Shown: piece after piece, positions 8,798 to 17,922 of the stretch | Numbering within the stretch: position 1 is the first letter of the stretch | How the letters are laid out: each line of letters starts with the position of its first letter | Translations under genes and position numbers: made by a program | The notes under the pieces: generated by a model | The model's database searches: none | What the model saw: only the letters and a program-made list of their open reading frames with translations | Told to the model about the DNA's origin: nothing | Source: an uncultured Eubacteriales bacterium | GTDB taxonomy: Bacteria; Bacillota; Clostridia; Lachnospirales; Cellulosilyticaceae | DNA length: 64,000 nt | Direction of reading: 5' to 3' | Assembly: GCA_900551325.1 (NCBI GenBank) | Contig: URVM01000013.1 | Location: forward strand, 1 to 64,000

Positions 8798-9943
8798 ATG
8801 GAGGAGTATAAAGAGTACCAGCTGTTAGAGGCTAAATTTATATCAGGAAAAGGTGAAATGTGCTATAAAGAGGTTTTAGATGACTTTGAAAGAGCAGAAT
8901 TTATAAATATTTTAACATATAATATTTCAGCTAAAAGTTCTGATTTAATAGAGAAAATAATAGAAAGTGGTCAAAGGAATATTCCTATAAGAATTATTAC
9001 TAATATACCTAGTAGATGGGCAATATATTATAATGAAAAATGTAAAGAAAAGGCAAAAAAAGGTATACAACTGTACACTAATAAACTAAATCCTGAGAGA
9101 TTGGGTAAACTAGCTTCCGTGTTCTTTAGAGTTGATAATCATGCAAAAATTATTATGACAGATAATATAATATATTGGGGATCAGCAAATTATTCAGATG
9201 AGAGCAAGAATAACTACGAGTGTGGTACCATATCCCGAGATAGAGAATTTATAAAATTTGTGGAAAGAGAAGTTATTCCTACTATATTAGATGAAAGCTT
9301 GAGCTACTATGAGTACGATTTCTTAAAATATGTAGCAAGTATTTATAGTGCAATGACATATATGCATAACATGTACGAAGATCTATATGAAGCATCTTAT
9401 GAGATTCATTCGGACTATGATACTAATTTTAAAGAAGTAGTATATTTTAATTGTCAAGAGAATGATATTTCATGGAAGCAATTAGAAAATATAATGGAAG
9501 TAACTATCAAATTTGAAGGAGTATTACAAGAGATAATTAATGAATTAGAAGAACAGGAAGATGTAGACCTATATCAAGAAATTTTAGAACTATTAAGTAG
9601 ATATTTAGAGCATTTCTCAAATATGAAGCATAAAATTAGTAATTTGTGTTATGACTTAGAAGAAATGGCCAGATATCCGCAAGAAGATGCAGTTATGGAA
9701 ATTCTGAATAGGGAATATGGTCATGTTGCATATGAAGAAAAATTAGATTTTTATATTGAGTTAGCTATAGATGAAGTAGCAAGTATTAGGGAGAGCATCA
9801 TAGAAAGTAGTAAGAAGAGTATAGAATTATTACTTAAAATTATGCAAGAATACGAGGGAGAGCTTAGAAAGTTATCAGATGATATCATAGTAGAGTTTAG
9901 AAAAAGGCAACCTTTGAATAAAAATATTGACAATACTAAATAA
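8798..9943 (+). CDS. Phospholipase D-like domain protein, probable defence partner
   Basis: This 381-aa product has a single HKD motif of the PLD superfamily: H115-x-K117-x4-D122, then GSAN (128-131). Single-motif members usually dimerise to form one active site and often act as nucleases. Residues after about 150 are mostly helical, acidic and likely coiled-coil, with no second HKD. An ATG at 8780 opens the frame, but AGGGGA at 8785-8790 fits the ATG at 8798. The 22-nt spacing from the HEPN gene suggests a two-gene system in which one protein degrades RNA and the other DNA, or one senses and the other kills. Substrate and partner role are inference. Confidence 0.75.
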   Translation: MEEYKEYQLLEAKFISGKGEMCYKEVLDDFERAEFINILTYNISAKSSDLIEKIIESGQRNIPIRIITNIPSRWAIYYNEKCKEKAKKGIQLYTNKLNPERLGKLASVFFRVDNHAKIIMTDNIIYWGSANYSDESKNNYECGTISRDREFIKFVEREVIPTILDESLSYYEYDFLKYVASIYSAMTYMHNMYEDLYEASYEIHSDYDTNFKEVVYFNCQENDISWKQLENIMEVTIKFEGVLQEIINELEEQEDVDLYQEILELLSRYLEHFSNMKHKISNLCYDLEEMARYPQEDAVMEILNREYGHVAYEEKLDFYIELAIDEVASIRESIIESSKKSIELLLKIMQEYEGELRKLSDDIIVEFRKRQPLNKNIDNTK

Positions 9944-10286
9944 AATCTTTAAAAGATGGATAAGACTAAAATGGTAAATGTATTGACTATTAATTTTAAT
10001 ACATAATATTCTAAGTATATAAAGATTAAATGGTATCTCAGTATGTTGTGAATAGCTACACTATACAAGCTAACAGTGCTAACATTTGGCTAGTGAAAAA
10101 ACTTAACAGTTAAGTTGAGTGGGGTAGGGATACAAATCTGCTATTGAATAGATAAGAAGTTACAAGCATTAACAATATGTTAGGGCTTTTTAAAATTAAT
10201 AAAGCAAATTAATAAAAAGGTTAATTTCATTGTATAGAGTATAATAAGATTAAGGAGTATAAACAGTCATAGCTAAGGAGGATCCA
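9944..10286. other. Intergenic region with palindrome and weak hairpin
   Basis: No ORF is credible here. A perfect palindrome with 8-nt arms and one central base lies at 10100-10116 (AACTTAAC-A-GTTAAGTT), a plausible operator. A short terminator-like hairpin with a T run lies at about 10164-10190. A TTGACT box (9983-9988) has only a poor -10 after it. A TATAAT at 10240-10245 is placed to serve the next gene. None is proven. Confidence 0.4.
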
Positions 10287-10634
10287 ATGGTAGAACTAAG
10301 AGTATTTACTTTAGATGAAGTTGTGGGAGGGGATACATATGAAATAGCTTATGCACATTCTTACCCTGACAAACATTGGTCAAAGGAGTCTTTATATTTT
10401 TCGGATGATGTAGATGGGATGGGGATATTAAATATCTACTTAAATGATGTTTTCCCACAGTATGCATACTATGGACCACAGAAAGTAACTATTGCCCAGT
10501 GGAATGAGATAGAGAAAAGATGCAGAGAAGATAACTATGGGAATGCATCAGTAGATAACTTTTTTAAAGTTATAGCTCAATGGATTGAAGAAGGCAATAG
10601 AGGGATCAATTATTTTTGGATATTAGGAATTTAA
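10287..10634 (+). CDS. Hypothetical 115-aa protein
   Basis: A small acidic, aromatic-rich soluble protein with no signal peptide or membrane segment. I do not recognise the family. Size and composition resemble small immunity-type or antirestriction-like accessory proteins, but no motif supports that. An AAGGAGG lies 5-6 nt before the ATG, so translation looks real. It lies between the HEPN/PLD pair and a truncated acetyltransferase remnant, in a segment with signs of gene turnover. Confidence 0.6.
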   Translation: MVELRVFTLDEVVGGDTYEIAYAHSYPDKHWSKESLYFSDDVDGMGILNIYLNDVFPQYAYYGPQKVTIAQWNEIEKRCREDNYGNASVDNFFKVIAQWIEEGNRGINYFWILGI

Positions 10635-10666
10635 TTCAATTTTAAAAGTAGGAAGGAAGCTAAACT

Positions 10667-10753
10667 ATGGAATATAAAGAAAACAGTTTGACCTATGATG
10701 AATATTATAAACTACGAGAAAGTGTAGGGTGGAATAACTTTTACAAAGAATGA
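10667..10753 (+). pseudogene. Truncated N-terminus of a GNAT acetyltransferase
   Basis: A GGAAGGAAG site and ATG open a 28-codon frame whose translation includes YDEYYKLRESVGWNNF. This pattern is typical of the first residues of a large group of clostridial GNAT N-acetyltransferases (about 130-150 aa). The frame stops at TGA, and the following 170 nt hold no recognisable GNAT core. This is best read as a remnant left by a deletion or rearrangement. The identification rests on motif recall over 28 residues. Confidence 0.6.
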
Positions 10754-10920
10754 GAAAAGTTATTTATAAGTAACATGAATAACACAACTTTGGGATAAAA
10801 TGGAGAAAATATTTTGGATAAGTGTAAAAATAGGATATAATAAAATAAGATATAAATATAAATTTTATTATTTGTATAACAATGTCGTCATGTTTTTTAC
10901 ATAAGAAGGGGGCATAATAA

Positions 10921-12906
10921 ATGACAACATATGATATAAGAGAAAAAATCAGTACACAGGGAAAGTTAATTGGAAAGCTATTTAAAGCTGCCATACCTGT
11001 AATCTGCTTTTTTCTCTTTTTATTTTCTTCTATTATATTTATCTTCGGTTCAAAGTATATTATGGTTGTTCCTTTAATTACAATTCTTTTTAGGTTGAAT
11101 TATAAGAAGAGCCAGTCAATGAGTAGTTTATTAAAGGTATGTTGTATGCAAGTTTGCATGGGACTGTTAGCCTTTGTAGCTACACTAAACTTCCCTCTAA
11201 GAATTGCTTTAAATCTTGTTGTACCATTTTGGCTTGTATTTATGAAATCATCTCAATTTAATCAATTAGGATATTTTACAGGGGTAATGGCATTTACATT
11301 TCTACAGCTTATGCCAGTGGATTTGCATGGTTTTGTACTACAGATGGTTGTAATGATTTATGGATTAGCGTGTTTTCTTCTTAGTGTATTGATGTATCAA
11401 CGAACTTATCCTCAAACACCTAATTATGAAACAGAAAAGAGAGGACTTTTCCTTTTTGGTAATTGGCTTAGACAGCTTATTAAAGAGGAAGAAGTTAAAG
11501 AGCCTACGGAAGAATTATTAAAGTGTATGCAAACTTTATATCAAAAAGCTTATTTAAAACGAGGCAATAAAGAAGAGCTTGCAAGAGATGAAAAGATATC
11601 TTATATGTTTGCATTATTATTTCAAAGGACAGCATATTTTATTGGAAGTCATTATTATACAGAAATGCTACAAGAGGAATATACAAAAGAATATATTTTA
11701 AGGGTAGCAACTTATATAGACAAAGCGAGTAACGCTCATTTCTGGTATAAAGAAGAAAGCCAGCTATTAAAAGAAGAAGGAGAAAAGCTTTTAGAAGAAA
11801 TAAAAGACCTATCTGGAGAAATCTATATGTACCTACAAAACTTCTTTAGGTTATTCCTTATTATATTAGGTAGTTTTGAAGAACAAGAGGATCAAAGAAA
11901 AGAGGGAATATGGGCTAAAATCATAAATAAGCCTTCAAGAGGAAAAGTTTTTCAGCAGTTTAAGCTTGATGCTTTTGAAACAAGATTTGCACTTAGGATG
12001 AGTATAGTATTAACACTTAGTTTTGCCTATGTAGTTTTAGTTGGTGCAGACCATGGTTATTGGCTACCACTTAATGCTTTTCTTTTACTACGTCCTATGT
12101 ATGAAGATAGTAAATATCGTATGAAAACAAGATTCATTGGAACAGCACTAGGTTGTATACTTTTATCCTTATTATTACCTATACTTCCTGGGCGAGCGGG
12201 GCATCTAATACTGGCAAGTATTATGGGGGTATGTATGTACATAGCCATACCTGGAACTTGGATTCATACAGTATTTTCTACATGCTATGCCTTGTCAATG
12301 ACTACTCTTGCCATGAATCAAACCATGGCTATAGAACTTCGTTTATTATATGTTGTGATGGCAATTTTAGTGGTCCTGATAGTTAACAAGTTTTTCTTTC
12401 CAACAAGTATGATGCAGCAATTCAAATATAATTTTCAACAAGTTTTTCATATGCATCATGTGTACCTTAGAATTTTAGAAGGTTCATTATCAAAGTCTAT
12501 GAATTATAGTCTGATATGTGATGCACAGATGCAGTATCATTTAATCCATGATCAAATTTTACAATATATAAATAAACAAGATACGGGAGAAAATGAGTAT
12601 TATAGAAAACTGCTTACTGTGTCTTGGCGAATGGTATCCGAAATGGAGCAAATATTATTTTTAGTAAATAGAAAAAGGCTCGGTGTACAAGAAATTAGAA
12701 TTTTAGAAACATATATTTCATTTACAGATTATGTATTAAATGAAGTTCAACAAATGTTACACTTAAAGACTGAAGCTAATATTAGACAAATAAAAGAAAT
12801 GAATTATAAGAAGGGGATAAAAGGTGAAAGAGAACTATCTTTTATGATGGGGCAGTATGCAAAGAATTTATCTAGGCTATACGGAATGGTATGTACACAT
12901 ATATAA
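10921..12906 (+). CDS. FUSC-family membrane protein (first of a tandem pair)
   Basis: The 661-aa protein has two groups of hydrophobic helices (about residues 20-160 and 360-500) around a charged, helical cytoplasmic region. This is the layout of the FUSC/aromatic acid exporter family (YccS, YhfK, fusaric acid resistance proteins). The second membrane block begins with the conserved GYWLPLNAFLLLRPMYED stretch. A C-terminal helical tail of about 150 aa follows. Substrate is unknown. An AAGGGGG site precedes the ATG. A close paralogue follows 435 nt later with its own leader, and each copy ends in its own terminator, so they are two transcription units produced by duplication. Confidence 0.85.
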   Translation: MTTYDIREKISTQGKLIGKLFKAAIPVICFFLFLFSSIIFIFGSKYIMVVPLITILFRLNYKKSQSMSSLLKVCCMQVCMGLLAFVATLNFPLRIALNLVVPFWLVFMKSSQFNQLGYFTGVMAFTFLQLMPVDLHGFVLQMVVMIYGLACFLLSVLMYQRTYPQTPNYETEKRGLFLFGNWLRQLIKEEEVKEPTEELLKCMQTLYQKAYLKRGNKEELARDEKISYMFALLFQRTAYFIGSHYYTEMLQEEYTKEYILRVATYIDKASNAHFWYKEESQLLKEEGEKLLEEIKDLSGEIYMYLQNFFRLFLIILGSFEEQEDQRKEGIWAKIINKPSRGKVFQQFKLDAFETRFALRMSIVLTLSFAYVVLVGADHGYWLPLNAFLLLRPMYEDSKYRMKTRFIGTALGCILLSLLLPILPGRAGHLILASIMGVCMYIAIPGTWIHTVFSTCYALSMTTLAMNQTMAIELRLLYVVMAILVVLIVNKFFFPTSMMQQFKYNFQQVFHMHHVYLRILEGSLSKSMNYSLICDAQMQYHLIHDQILQYINKQDTGENEYYRKLLTVSWRMVSEMEQILFLVNRKRLGVQEIRILETYISFTDYVLNEVQQMLHLKTEANIRQIKEMNYKKGIKGERELSFMMGQYAKNLSRLYGMVCTHI

Positions 12907-12916
12907 AAATCAATCT

Positions 12917-12960
12917 AAGCTACTATTAAGAGTTTACTTTTAATAGTAGCTTATTTTTTT
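12917..12960 (+). terminator. Terminator after the first FUSC gene
   Basis: A perfect 13-bp stem pairs 12917-12929 with 12940-12952, followed by a T run to 12960. A related hairpin (same AAGCTACT core) ends the second FUSC gene, consistent with duplication of the whole unit. Confidence 0.9.
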
Positions 12961-13341
12961 GTTGGAAGTAGATAATAATAATAATTTATATCAATAATAA
13001 CTAAATAAATGAAAATTTAACCCTCATAATATATAAAAAAGAGTTAAAATAGGGGTTAGAAATGAGTATTATGTATGAATTTGATTTAATTAACAATAAT
13101 TGTAATAAATGTAAGTTAATTTTATAACTTATTAGTGATTTTAAATATTTTAAAAAAATAGAAGGTGTGATATAATGCAAAATGGGGCGAAAGTTATGTC
13201 GAATTATAAAATAGTTTATAAGGATACAGAAAAGTATCGAAAGTAATAATAAGTGTAGTACACCATTATAAAAGAGAGAAGGACTAAACATAGACTTATG
13301 GCATTATAGTCATGTTTTACAAAAGAAAGGGGTACAATAAA
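12961..13341. other. Intergenic region between FUSC paralogues with duplicated leader
   Basis: AT-rich DNA without a credible gene. The last 40 nt (from GTCATGTTTTACA near 13309) closely match the segment just before the first FUSC gene, so the leader was duplicated with the gene. A TATAAT at about 13171-13176 preceded by TGTGA may be the promoter. Confidence 0.45.
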
Positions 13342-15348
13342 ATGACAACATGTGATATAAGAGGAAAAATTAGTGCACAAGGAAAATCAATTAAAGATGC
13401 AATCAAGATTGCTATACCTGCAATCTCTTTTTTTATCTTTTTGTTTTATTCTCTGTTGTTTATATTTGGTTCAAGGTATATGATGGTTTCTTCTGTAGTA
13501 ACCAATCTATTCCGTCAAAACTATAAAAAGAGTCAGTCCACCAGTAGTTTACTAAAGATGTGTTGTATGCAACTTTTCATGGGCTTTTTAGCCTTTGTTG
13601 CTACAACAAGTGTTCCTTTAAGGATTATTTTAAATCTTGTTGTACCATTTGGACTAATATTTATAAAATCATCTCAATTTAACCCATTTGGTTATTTTGG
13701 GTCATTAATGACATTTACATTTTTGCAACTTCTACCTGTTGATTTACATGGGTATTTTGTACAGACATCTGCATTGTTTTATGCCTTAGCATGTTTCCTC
13801 ATTATAACATTAATTTACCAACGTAAATATCTTAAAGTGCAACATTATGTAACAGAACAAAGAGGGCTTTCAATTTTTGCAAATTGGCTTAAGCAATCTA
13901 TTGAAGATGATCAAAAAGAAGATTCTACAGAAGAACTATTAAAGTGTATGCAAAGCTTATATGAAACGGCTTATTTGAAAAAGGGAAATAAGGAAAATCT
14001 AGCAAGAGATGAGAAGATATCCTATATGTTCGCCCTATTGTTTCAAAGAACAGCATATTTTATTGGAAGCCATTATCATAAAGAGATGCTAAACGAAGAA
14101 GAAACCAAAAAAGATATTTTAAAGTTAGCTACATATATTGATAAAGCGAGTAAGGTTAGATTTTGGTATGAAGCAGAAAGTAGTCTTCTAAAAGAAGAGG
14201 GGGAAAAGCTTCTAGGAGAGATAGAAGGAAGCTCAGGCGAAATCTATATGTACTTGCAAAACTTCGTTAAACTATTCCTTATGATATTAGATAACTTTGG
14301 AACGAAAGCAGCTACGAAGAAAGAAATAGTATGGACTAAAATGATAAATAAAAACTACATAAGAAAAGTTTTTAATCAACTCAAGCTTGATGCCTTTGAG
14401 ACAAGATTTGGACTTAGGATGAGTGCAGTATTAACCTTTAGTTTTGCTTATGTAGTATTAATGAAAGTAGATAATGGATATTGGTTACCTCTTAATGCCT
14501 TTTTTTTATTACGACCAATGTATGAAGATAGTAGATGTCGTGCAAAATCAAGCATTATTGGTACATCAATCGGTTGCATACTTTTATACTTAATTGTTCC
14601 AGCATTTCCAGGGAAATCAGGACATTTGGTACTTGCTAGCATTATGGGGATGGGGATGAATACAGCTATACCTGGAACTTGGCCTCATGCAGTAGTTACC
14701 ACCTGCTATTCACTATCAATGGCTACTCTTGGAGCAACTAATCATGTTATGGCTATAGAATTACGTTTAGTACATATTATTATGGCAATTCTAGTAGTAC
14801 TTGTAATGAGTAAGATTTTCCTACCAATCAATCCAAAACAACAGTTTAAATATAATGTTGAACAAATTTTCCACATGCATCATGTTTATCTTAGAATTTT
14901 AGAAAGTTCATTAATTAAACCTGTTAATTACAGTATGATCTGTGATGCTGAGATGCAGTACCATTTAATACATGATCAGATTGTACAATATGTAAAGCAT
15001 ACAGGTTTGAAAGAAAATGAATATTATAAAGAACTTCTTACTTTGTCCTGGCGAATGGTTTCTGAAACAGAGCAAATATTATTCTTGGTTAATAGTAAAA
15101 GGATGGGCGAAGAAGAAACAAAAGTATTAGAGACATATATTTCATCTACAGATCAGGTATTAAATCAGGTTAAGAAAACATTAGATTTAAAAATAGAATC
15201 TAATTTTAGAGAGATTAAAGAAATAGAGTATGAAAAGAATATAGAAGGTGAACCAGAATTATCCTTTATACTCAGTCAGTATGCAAAAAGTTTATCTAAC
15301 TTATATAGTATAGGATGTACACAAAGAGCAGAAGTAAGTAGTTTGTAA
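13342..15348 (+). CDS. FUSC-family membrane protein (second of a tandem pair)
   Basis: This 668-aa paralogue of the preceding FUSC protein has the same N-terminus (MTTCDIRGKIS against MTTYDIREKIS), the same two membrane blocks, the same GYWLPLNAFFLLRPMYED core and the same C-terminal tail. An upstream in-frame ATG at 13312 exists, but the ribosome site AAAGGGG lies between the two, and the paralogue starts at the position equivalent to 13342. Divergence is spread along the whole length, indicating an old duplication with both copies kept intact. Transport substrate is unknown. Confidence 0.85.
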   Translation: MTTCDIRGKISAQGKSIKDAIKIAIPAISFFIFLFYSLLFIFGSRYMMVSSVVTNLFRQNYKKSQSTSSLLKMCCMQLFMGFLAFVATTSVPLRIILNLVVPFGLIFIKSSQFNPFGYFGSLMTFTFLQLLPVDLHGYFVQTSALFYALACFLIITLIYQRKYLKVQHYVTEQRGLSIFANWLKQSIEDDQKEDSTEELLKCMQSLYETAYLKKGNKENLARDEKISYMFALLFQRTAYFIGSHYHKEMLNEEETKKDILKLATYIDKASKVRFWYEAESSLLKEEGEKLLGEIEGSSGEIYMYLQNFVKLFLMILDNFGTKAATKKEIVWTKMINKNYIRKVFNQLKLDAFETRFGLRMSAVLTFSFAYVVLMKVDNGYWLPLNAFFLLRPMYEDSRCRAKSSIIGTSIGCILLYLIVPAFPGKSGHLVLASIMGMGMNTAIPGTWPHAVVTTCYSLSMATLGATNHVMAIELRLVHIIMAILVVLVMSKIFLPINPKQQFKYNVEQIFHMHHVYLRILESSLIKPVNYSMICDAEMQYHLIHDQIVQYVKHTGLKENEYYKELLTLSWRMVSETEQILFLVNSKRMGEEETKVLETYISSTDQVLNQVKKTLDLKIESNFREIKEIEYEKNIEGEPELSFILSQYAKSLSNLYSIGCTQRAEVSSL

Positions 15349-15350
15349 AA

Positions 15351-15398
15351 ATAAGCTACTGTTAAGAATTTAATCTTAGCAGTAGCTTATTTATTTTC
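15351..15398. terminator. Bidirectional terminator between FUSC2 and the HEPN toxin gene
   Basis: A 17-bp stem (15351-15367 with 15374-15390) has one G-U pair and T/A-rich flanks on both sides. It lies between convergent genes and can serve both. Confidence 0.88.
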
Positions 15399-15793
15399 TA
15401 TATTAGTTCTTTGAGGGTGGTGACTAGTTTACCAATGGCTTGAACATACATAGTACAAATACGTCCAGCAATTTCATCAGCTAACTTTTCACTATAAATA
15501 TGTGAAGTGGCATTACGATCTTCTAGTAATTGAAGCCATACTTTTTCATCTTCTAGTAGGCCATTAACATAAGCTTTCTTATAGATAGTACGTGGAAATG
15601 TGTTTGGAAGCGTTACACCTTGATATTTTAAAAATTCACATAAAACTTTATGACTAAGTTCATAACTAAATTCAAATCTTTGAATAACACTATCTCTTAT
15701 CATATCATCTTTACCATTATAAACATTACAAGCTTCCATTAGTCGATGATAAGCTTTTTCTAAGTTCATAAATTTAAAGTCTAGACTTCTCAT
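15398..15793 (-). CDS. HEPN toxin-like protein (HI0074 / nucleotidyltransferase substrate-binding family)
   Basis: The 131-aa helical protein matches the HI0074-type nucleotidyltransferase substrate-binding family, part of the HEPN superfamily, as in HepT toxins. It has R93-x4-H98-x-Y100 (RNATSHIY), the R-x4-H-x-Y motif of HepT-type RNases in which the Tyr is the residue AMPylated by the partner. The frame extends to a TTG at 15802, but GGAAGGGA fits the ATG at 15793. It overlaps the end of the nucleotidyltransferase gene by 20 nt, so the pair is translated together. Expected role: RNase toxin of a type VII toxin-antitoxin pair. Confidence 0.87.
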   Translation of the reverse strand: MRSLDFKFMNLEKAYHRLMEACNVYNGKDDMIRDSVIQRFEFSYELSHKVLCEFLKYQGVTLPNTFPRTIYKKAYVNGLLEDEKVWLQLLEDRNATSHIYSEKLADEIAGRICTMYVQAIGKLVTTLKELI

Positions 15794-16070
15794 ATAAAAC
15801 AATCCCTTCCTTTAATATTTGCTCTACAAAAAAGTCATCTTCTATATCATTCATATAAGAAAGATCAAATTCAAGTAAAGTTGGAGCCTGTTCATCTAAG
15901 GAATAGGCAAACTCATTTATATTTTCTGTACCCCATATGGCCAAATCAATATCACTTGTTGGGTTATTATCCCCTCTTGCACGTGAGCCGAATAGTACAA
16001 CTTTATCTATGAAATCATAGGTCTTTGCTAGTGTTATAATTGTCTGTGTGATAGCTTTGTCTAAGTTCAT
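15774..16070 (-). CDS. Minimal nucleotidyltransferase, antitoxin-like (MntA/HI0073 type)
   Basis: The 98-aa protein is a minimal nucleotidyltransferase with the motif GSRARGDNNPTSDIDLAI (residues 28-45). G28-S29 and the D40-x-D42 pair form the catalytic centre. In characterised MntA/HepT pairs this enzyme transfers AMP to the Tyr of the HEPN toxin and blocks it; the Tyr is present in the overlapping downstream gene. A GGGGTGATGAG sequence precedes the ATG. It is the first gene of the two-gene unit, divergent from the SagB-type gene. Confidence 0.9.
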   Translation of the reverse strand: MNLDKAITQTIITLAKTYDFIDKVVLFGSRARGDNNPTSDIDLAIWGTENINEFAYSLDEQAPTLLEFDLSYMNDIEDDFFVEQILKEGIVLYEKSRL

Positions 16071-16228
16071 CTCATCACCCCATCTATGTATGTACTACTT
16101 TTAATATTTATTATACCCTATATACGTCTTTTTCAACAATATTCAATTAAAACAATATTTCAAGTTAAAACTACCTATGATAAACTAAGGAGTATAAGTA
16201 TTAGATGTGAAAGGAAGAGGGGATAAGT

Positions 16229-16999
16229 ATGAGAAGTAATAATATTGTTGAGTTAAGAGAGATGATGAAGGGACATACTGACCTAGAGGAACAATGTATT
16301 TCAGATCAAATGGAAGGAGTTCCTTGCCCACCTATATTTAAATATGAGCATACGGATAAGAAGATTATGCTTCCAAAAGATTTTGAAGGAATCTTTAAAG
16401 AAACTAATTACCTAAATTTAATCAACAACCGTATGAGTAGGAGAGTATATAAGGAAGAAGCTCTTACACTAAATCAATTAGCCTTTCTTTTATGGAGTAC
16501 ACAAGGGGTTAAAAAGATAGGGAATAATCGTATAAATACTTTACGTACTGTTCCATCAGCAGGTGCTAGACATGCTCTTGAAACTTATTTATTTATAAAT
16601 AATGTAGAGGGACTTGAAAAAGGTATTTACCATTACGAAAGTGAGACACATGCACTTGAATATAAAGGGAATAAAGAAGGCTTAACTGATTATTTAAGTT
16701 CTGCACTTTGTGGACAATTATTTGCAGCCAATGCACCGGTGTGCTTTGTATGGACCGCCATACCTTATAGGACAGAATGGCGTTATAATAATAAAGCTCA
16801 AAAGTATATTTTATTAGATGTGGGTCATGTATGCCAAAATCTTTATTTATCTTGTGAGGCAATGGGACTTGGAACATGTGCTATTGCAGCTTATAATCAG
16901 GCGGAATTAGATGGACTGCTCCACTTAGATACAGAGCCTTCAGATGATGTAGAAGCTGAATTTGCAATTTATGTAGCAAGTGTAGGAGTACCCAAGTAA
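16229..16999 (+). CDS. SagB/ThcOx-type nitroreductase-family dehydrogenase
   Basis: The 256-aa protein belongs to the nitroreductase fold, SagB/ThcOx subgroup: SRRVYKEEALTLNQLAFLLW near the N-terminus, RTVPSAGARHALETYLF (FMN-binding Arg and Ser region), and LLDVGHVCQNLYLSCEAMGLGTCAI near the end. Such proteins bind FMN and oxidise azoline rings in peptide natural products or act as general oxidoreductases. No precursor peptide, cyclodehydratase or protease lies nearby, so a role in peptide modification is unlikely. A GGAAGAGGGG site precedes the ATG. It appears monocistronic. Confidence 0.85.
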   Translation: MRSNNIVELREMMKGHTDLEEQCISDQMEGVPCPPIFKYEHTDKKIMLPKDFEGIFKETNYLNLINNRMSRRVYKEEALTLNQLAFLLWSTQGVKKIGNNRINTLRTVPSAGARHALETYLFINNVEGLEKGIYHYESETHALEYKGNKEGLTDYLSSALCGQLFAANAPVCFVWTAIPYRTEWRYNNKAQKYILLDVGHVCQNLYLSCEAMGLGTCAIAAYNQAELDGLLHLDTEPSDDVEAEFAIYVASVGVPK

Positions 17000-17135
17000 A
17001 ATAGGATTAATAAAAAAGAATGCACCTACTAAGACAAGAACTATAAGAAGCCTATGGTATAATAGAGTTTGTAATATACGGAATAGTATTTAAAAAGTTT
17101 TAACCAATTTAATTATAGAAGAGGGGAGAAAATAT

Positions 17136-17855
17136 ATGATATGGTTTTGGAGGATACTATTTGTATTTAGTATTTTAAATCTCATCAATATTATTGTAGT
17201 TGATGGGGGAGCAGGTATGGAAGTGGTATGGGTTTGTATTATTATAGGAAGTTTAATTTTATCCTTTAAGAAAGCTTATCAATTTTTCTTTTCTAAGAAA
17301 TGGATTAAGATACCTTTTATTATTGTAAGTTTATTATTTCTTATAGTAGAGGGGAGCATTATTCTAAATGGTATTTCTCTTAATACACCTAGGGATGTAG
17401 ATTATTTAGTAGTATTAGGTGCACGTATTAGAGGGGAAACACCTTCTTTAACACTTAAGTACCGATTAGATAAGGCGTATGCCTATCTTATAGATAATCC
17501 TAGTACAATGGTCATTGTATCAGGTGGACAAGGTAGTGGTGAAACTGTTACAGAAGCTGAAGCTATGAAAAGGTATTTGCTTCAAAAGGGGATAAAAGAA
17601 GAGAGAATTTTATTAGAGTCAAGAGCAAGGGACACTGATGAAAATTTAAGCTATGCTTTTGAAATAATGGATGAGCAAAAGGAGCATGCAAGTAGCTTAG
17701 TAGTAACAAGTAATTTTCATGTTCTAAGAAGTAAAATGATAGCAAAAGATCTAGGAAGACAGGTGGGAGGCATAGGATCAAAAACTTTACCTTACCTTAT
17801 TCCTACTTATTATTTAAGAGAATTCTTTGCAGTAGTAGAGGAATTCATTTTTTAG
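17136..17855 (+). CDS. YdcF/SanA-like DUF218 membrane protein
   Basis: The 239-aa protein has three N-terminal hydrophobic segments (about residues 1-85) followed by an extracytoplasmic DUF218 domain. It starts at VDYLVVLGARIRGETPS and continues with IVSGGQGSGETVTEAEAM and VVTSNFHVLRS, the family signature. Relatives (SanA, ElyC, YdcF) are linked to envelope integrity and lipid-carrier metabolism, but the biochemical activity is unsettled. The ATG is preceded by GAGGGG. It stands 67 nt before the aldo-keto reductase gene; co-transcription is possible. Confidence 0.85.
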   Translation: MIWFWRILFVFSILNLINIIVVDGGAGMEVVWVCIIIGSLILSFKKAYQFFFSKKWIKIPFIIVSLLFLIVEGSIILNGISLNTPRDVDYLVVLGARIRGETPSLTLKYRLDKAYAYLIDNPSTMVIVSGGQGSGETVTEAEAMKRYLLQKGIKEERILLESRARDTDENLSYAFEIMDEQKEHASSLVVTSNFHVLRSKMIAKDLGRQVGGIGSKTLPYLIPTYYLREFFAVVEEFIF

Positions 17856-17922
17856 AGGGCTTATACATACAATCAATAGATCATGGTAAAATTATAAAAT
17901 AGAACAATTTAGGAGGCACGAT

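Noticed and set aside
10764..10994. 76-aa - strand frame before the first FUSC gene
   Set aside because: It overlaps the start and ribosome site of the FUSC gene, is low complexity and AT-driven, and lacks initiation signals.
13001..13291. 96-aa - strand frame between the FUSC genes
   Set aside because: Its Ile/Leu/Tyr/Phe-rich composition is what AT-rich non-coding DNA gives by chance; no ribosome site.
16229..16999. SagB-type gene as part of a thiazole/oxazole-modified peptide cluster
   Set aside because: No cyclodehydratase, precursor peptide, protease or exporter is adjacent.
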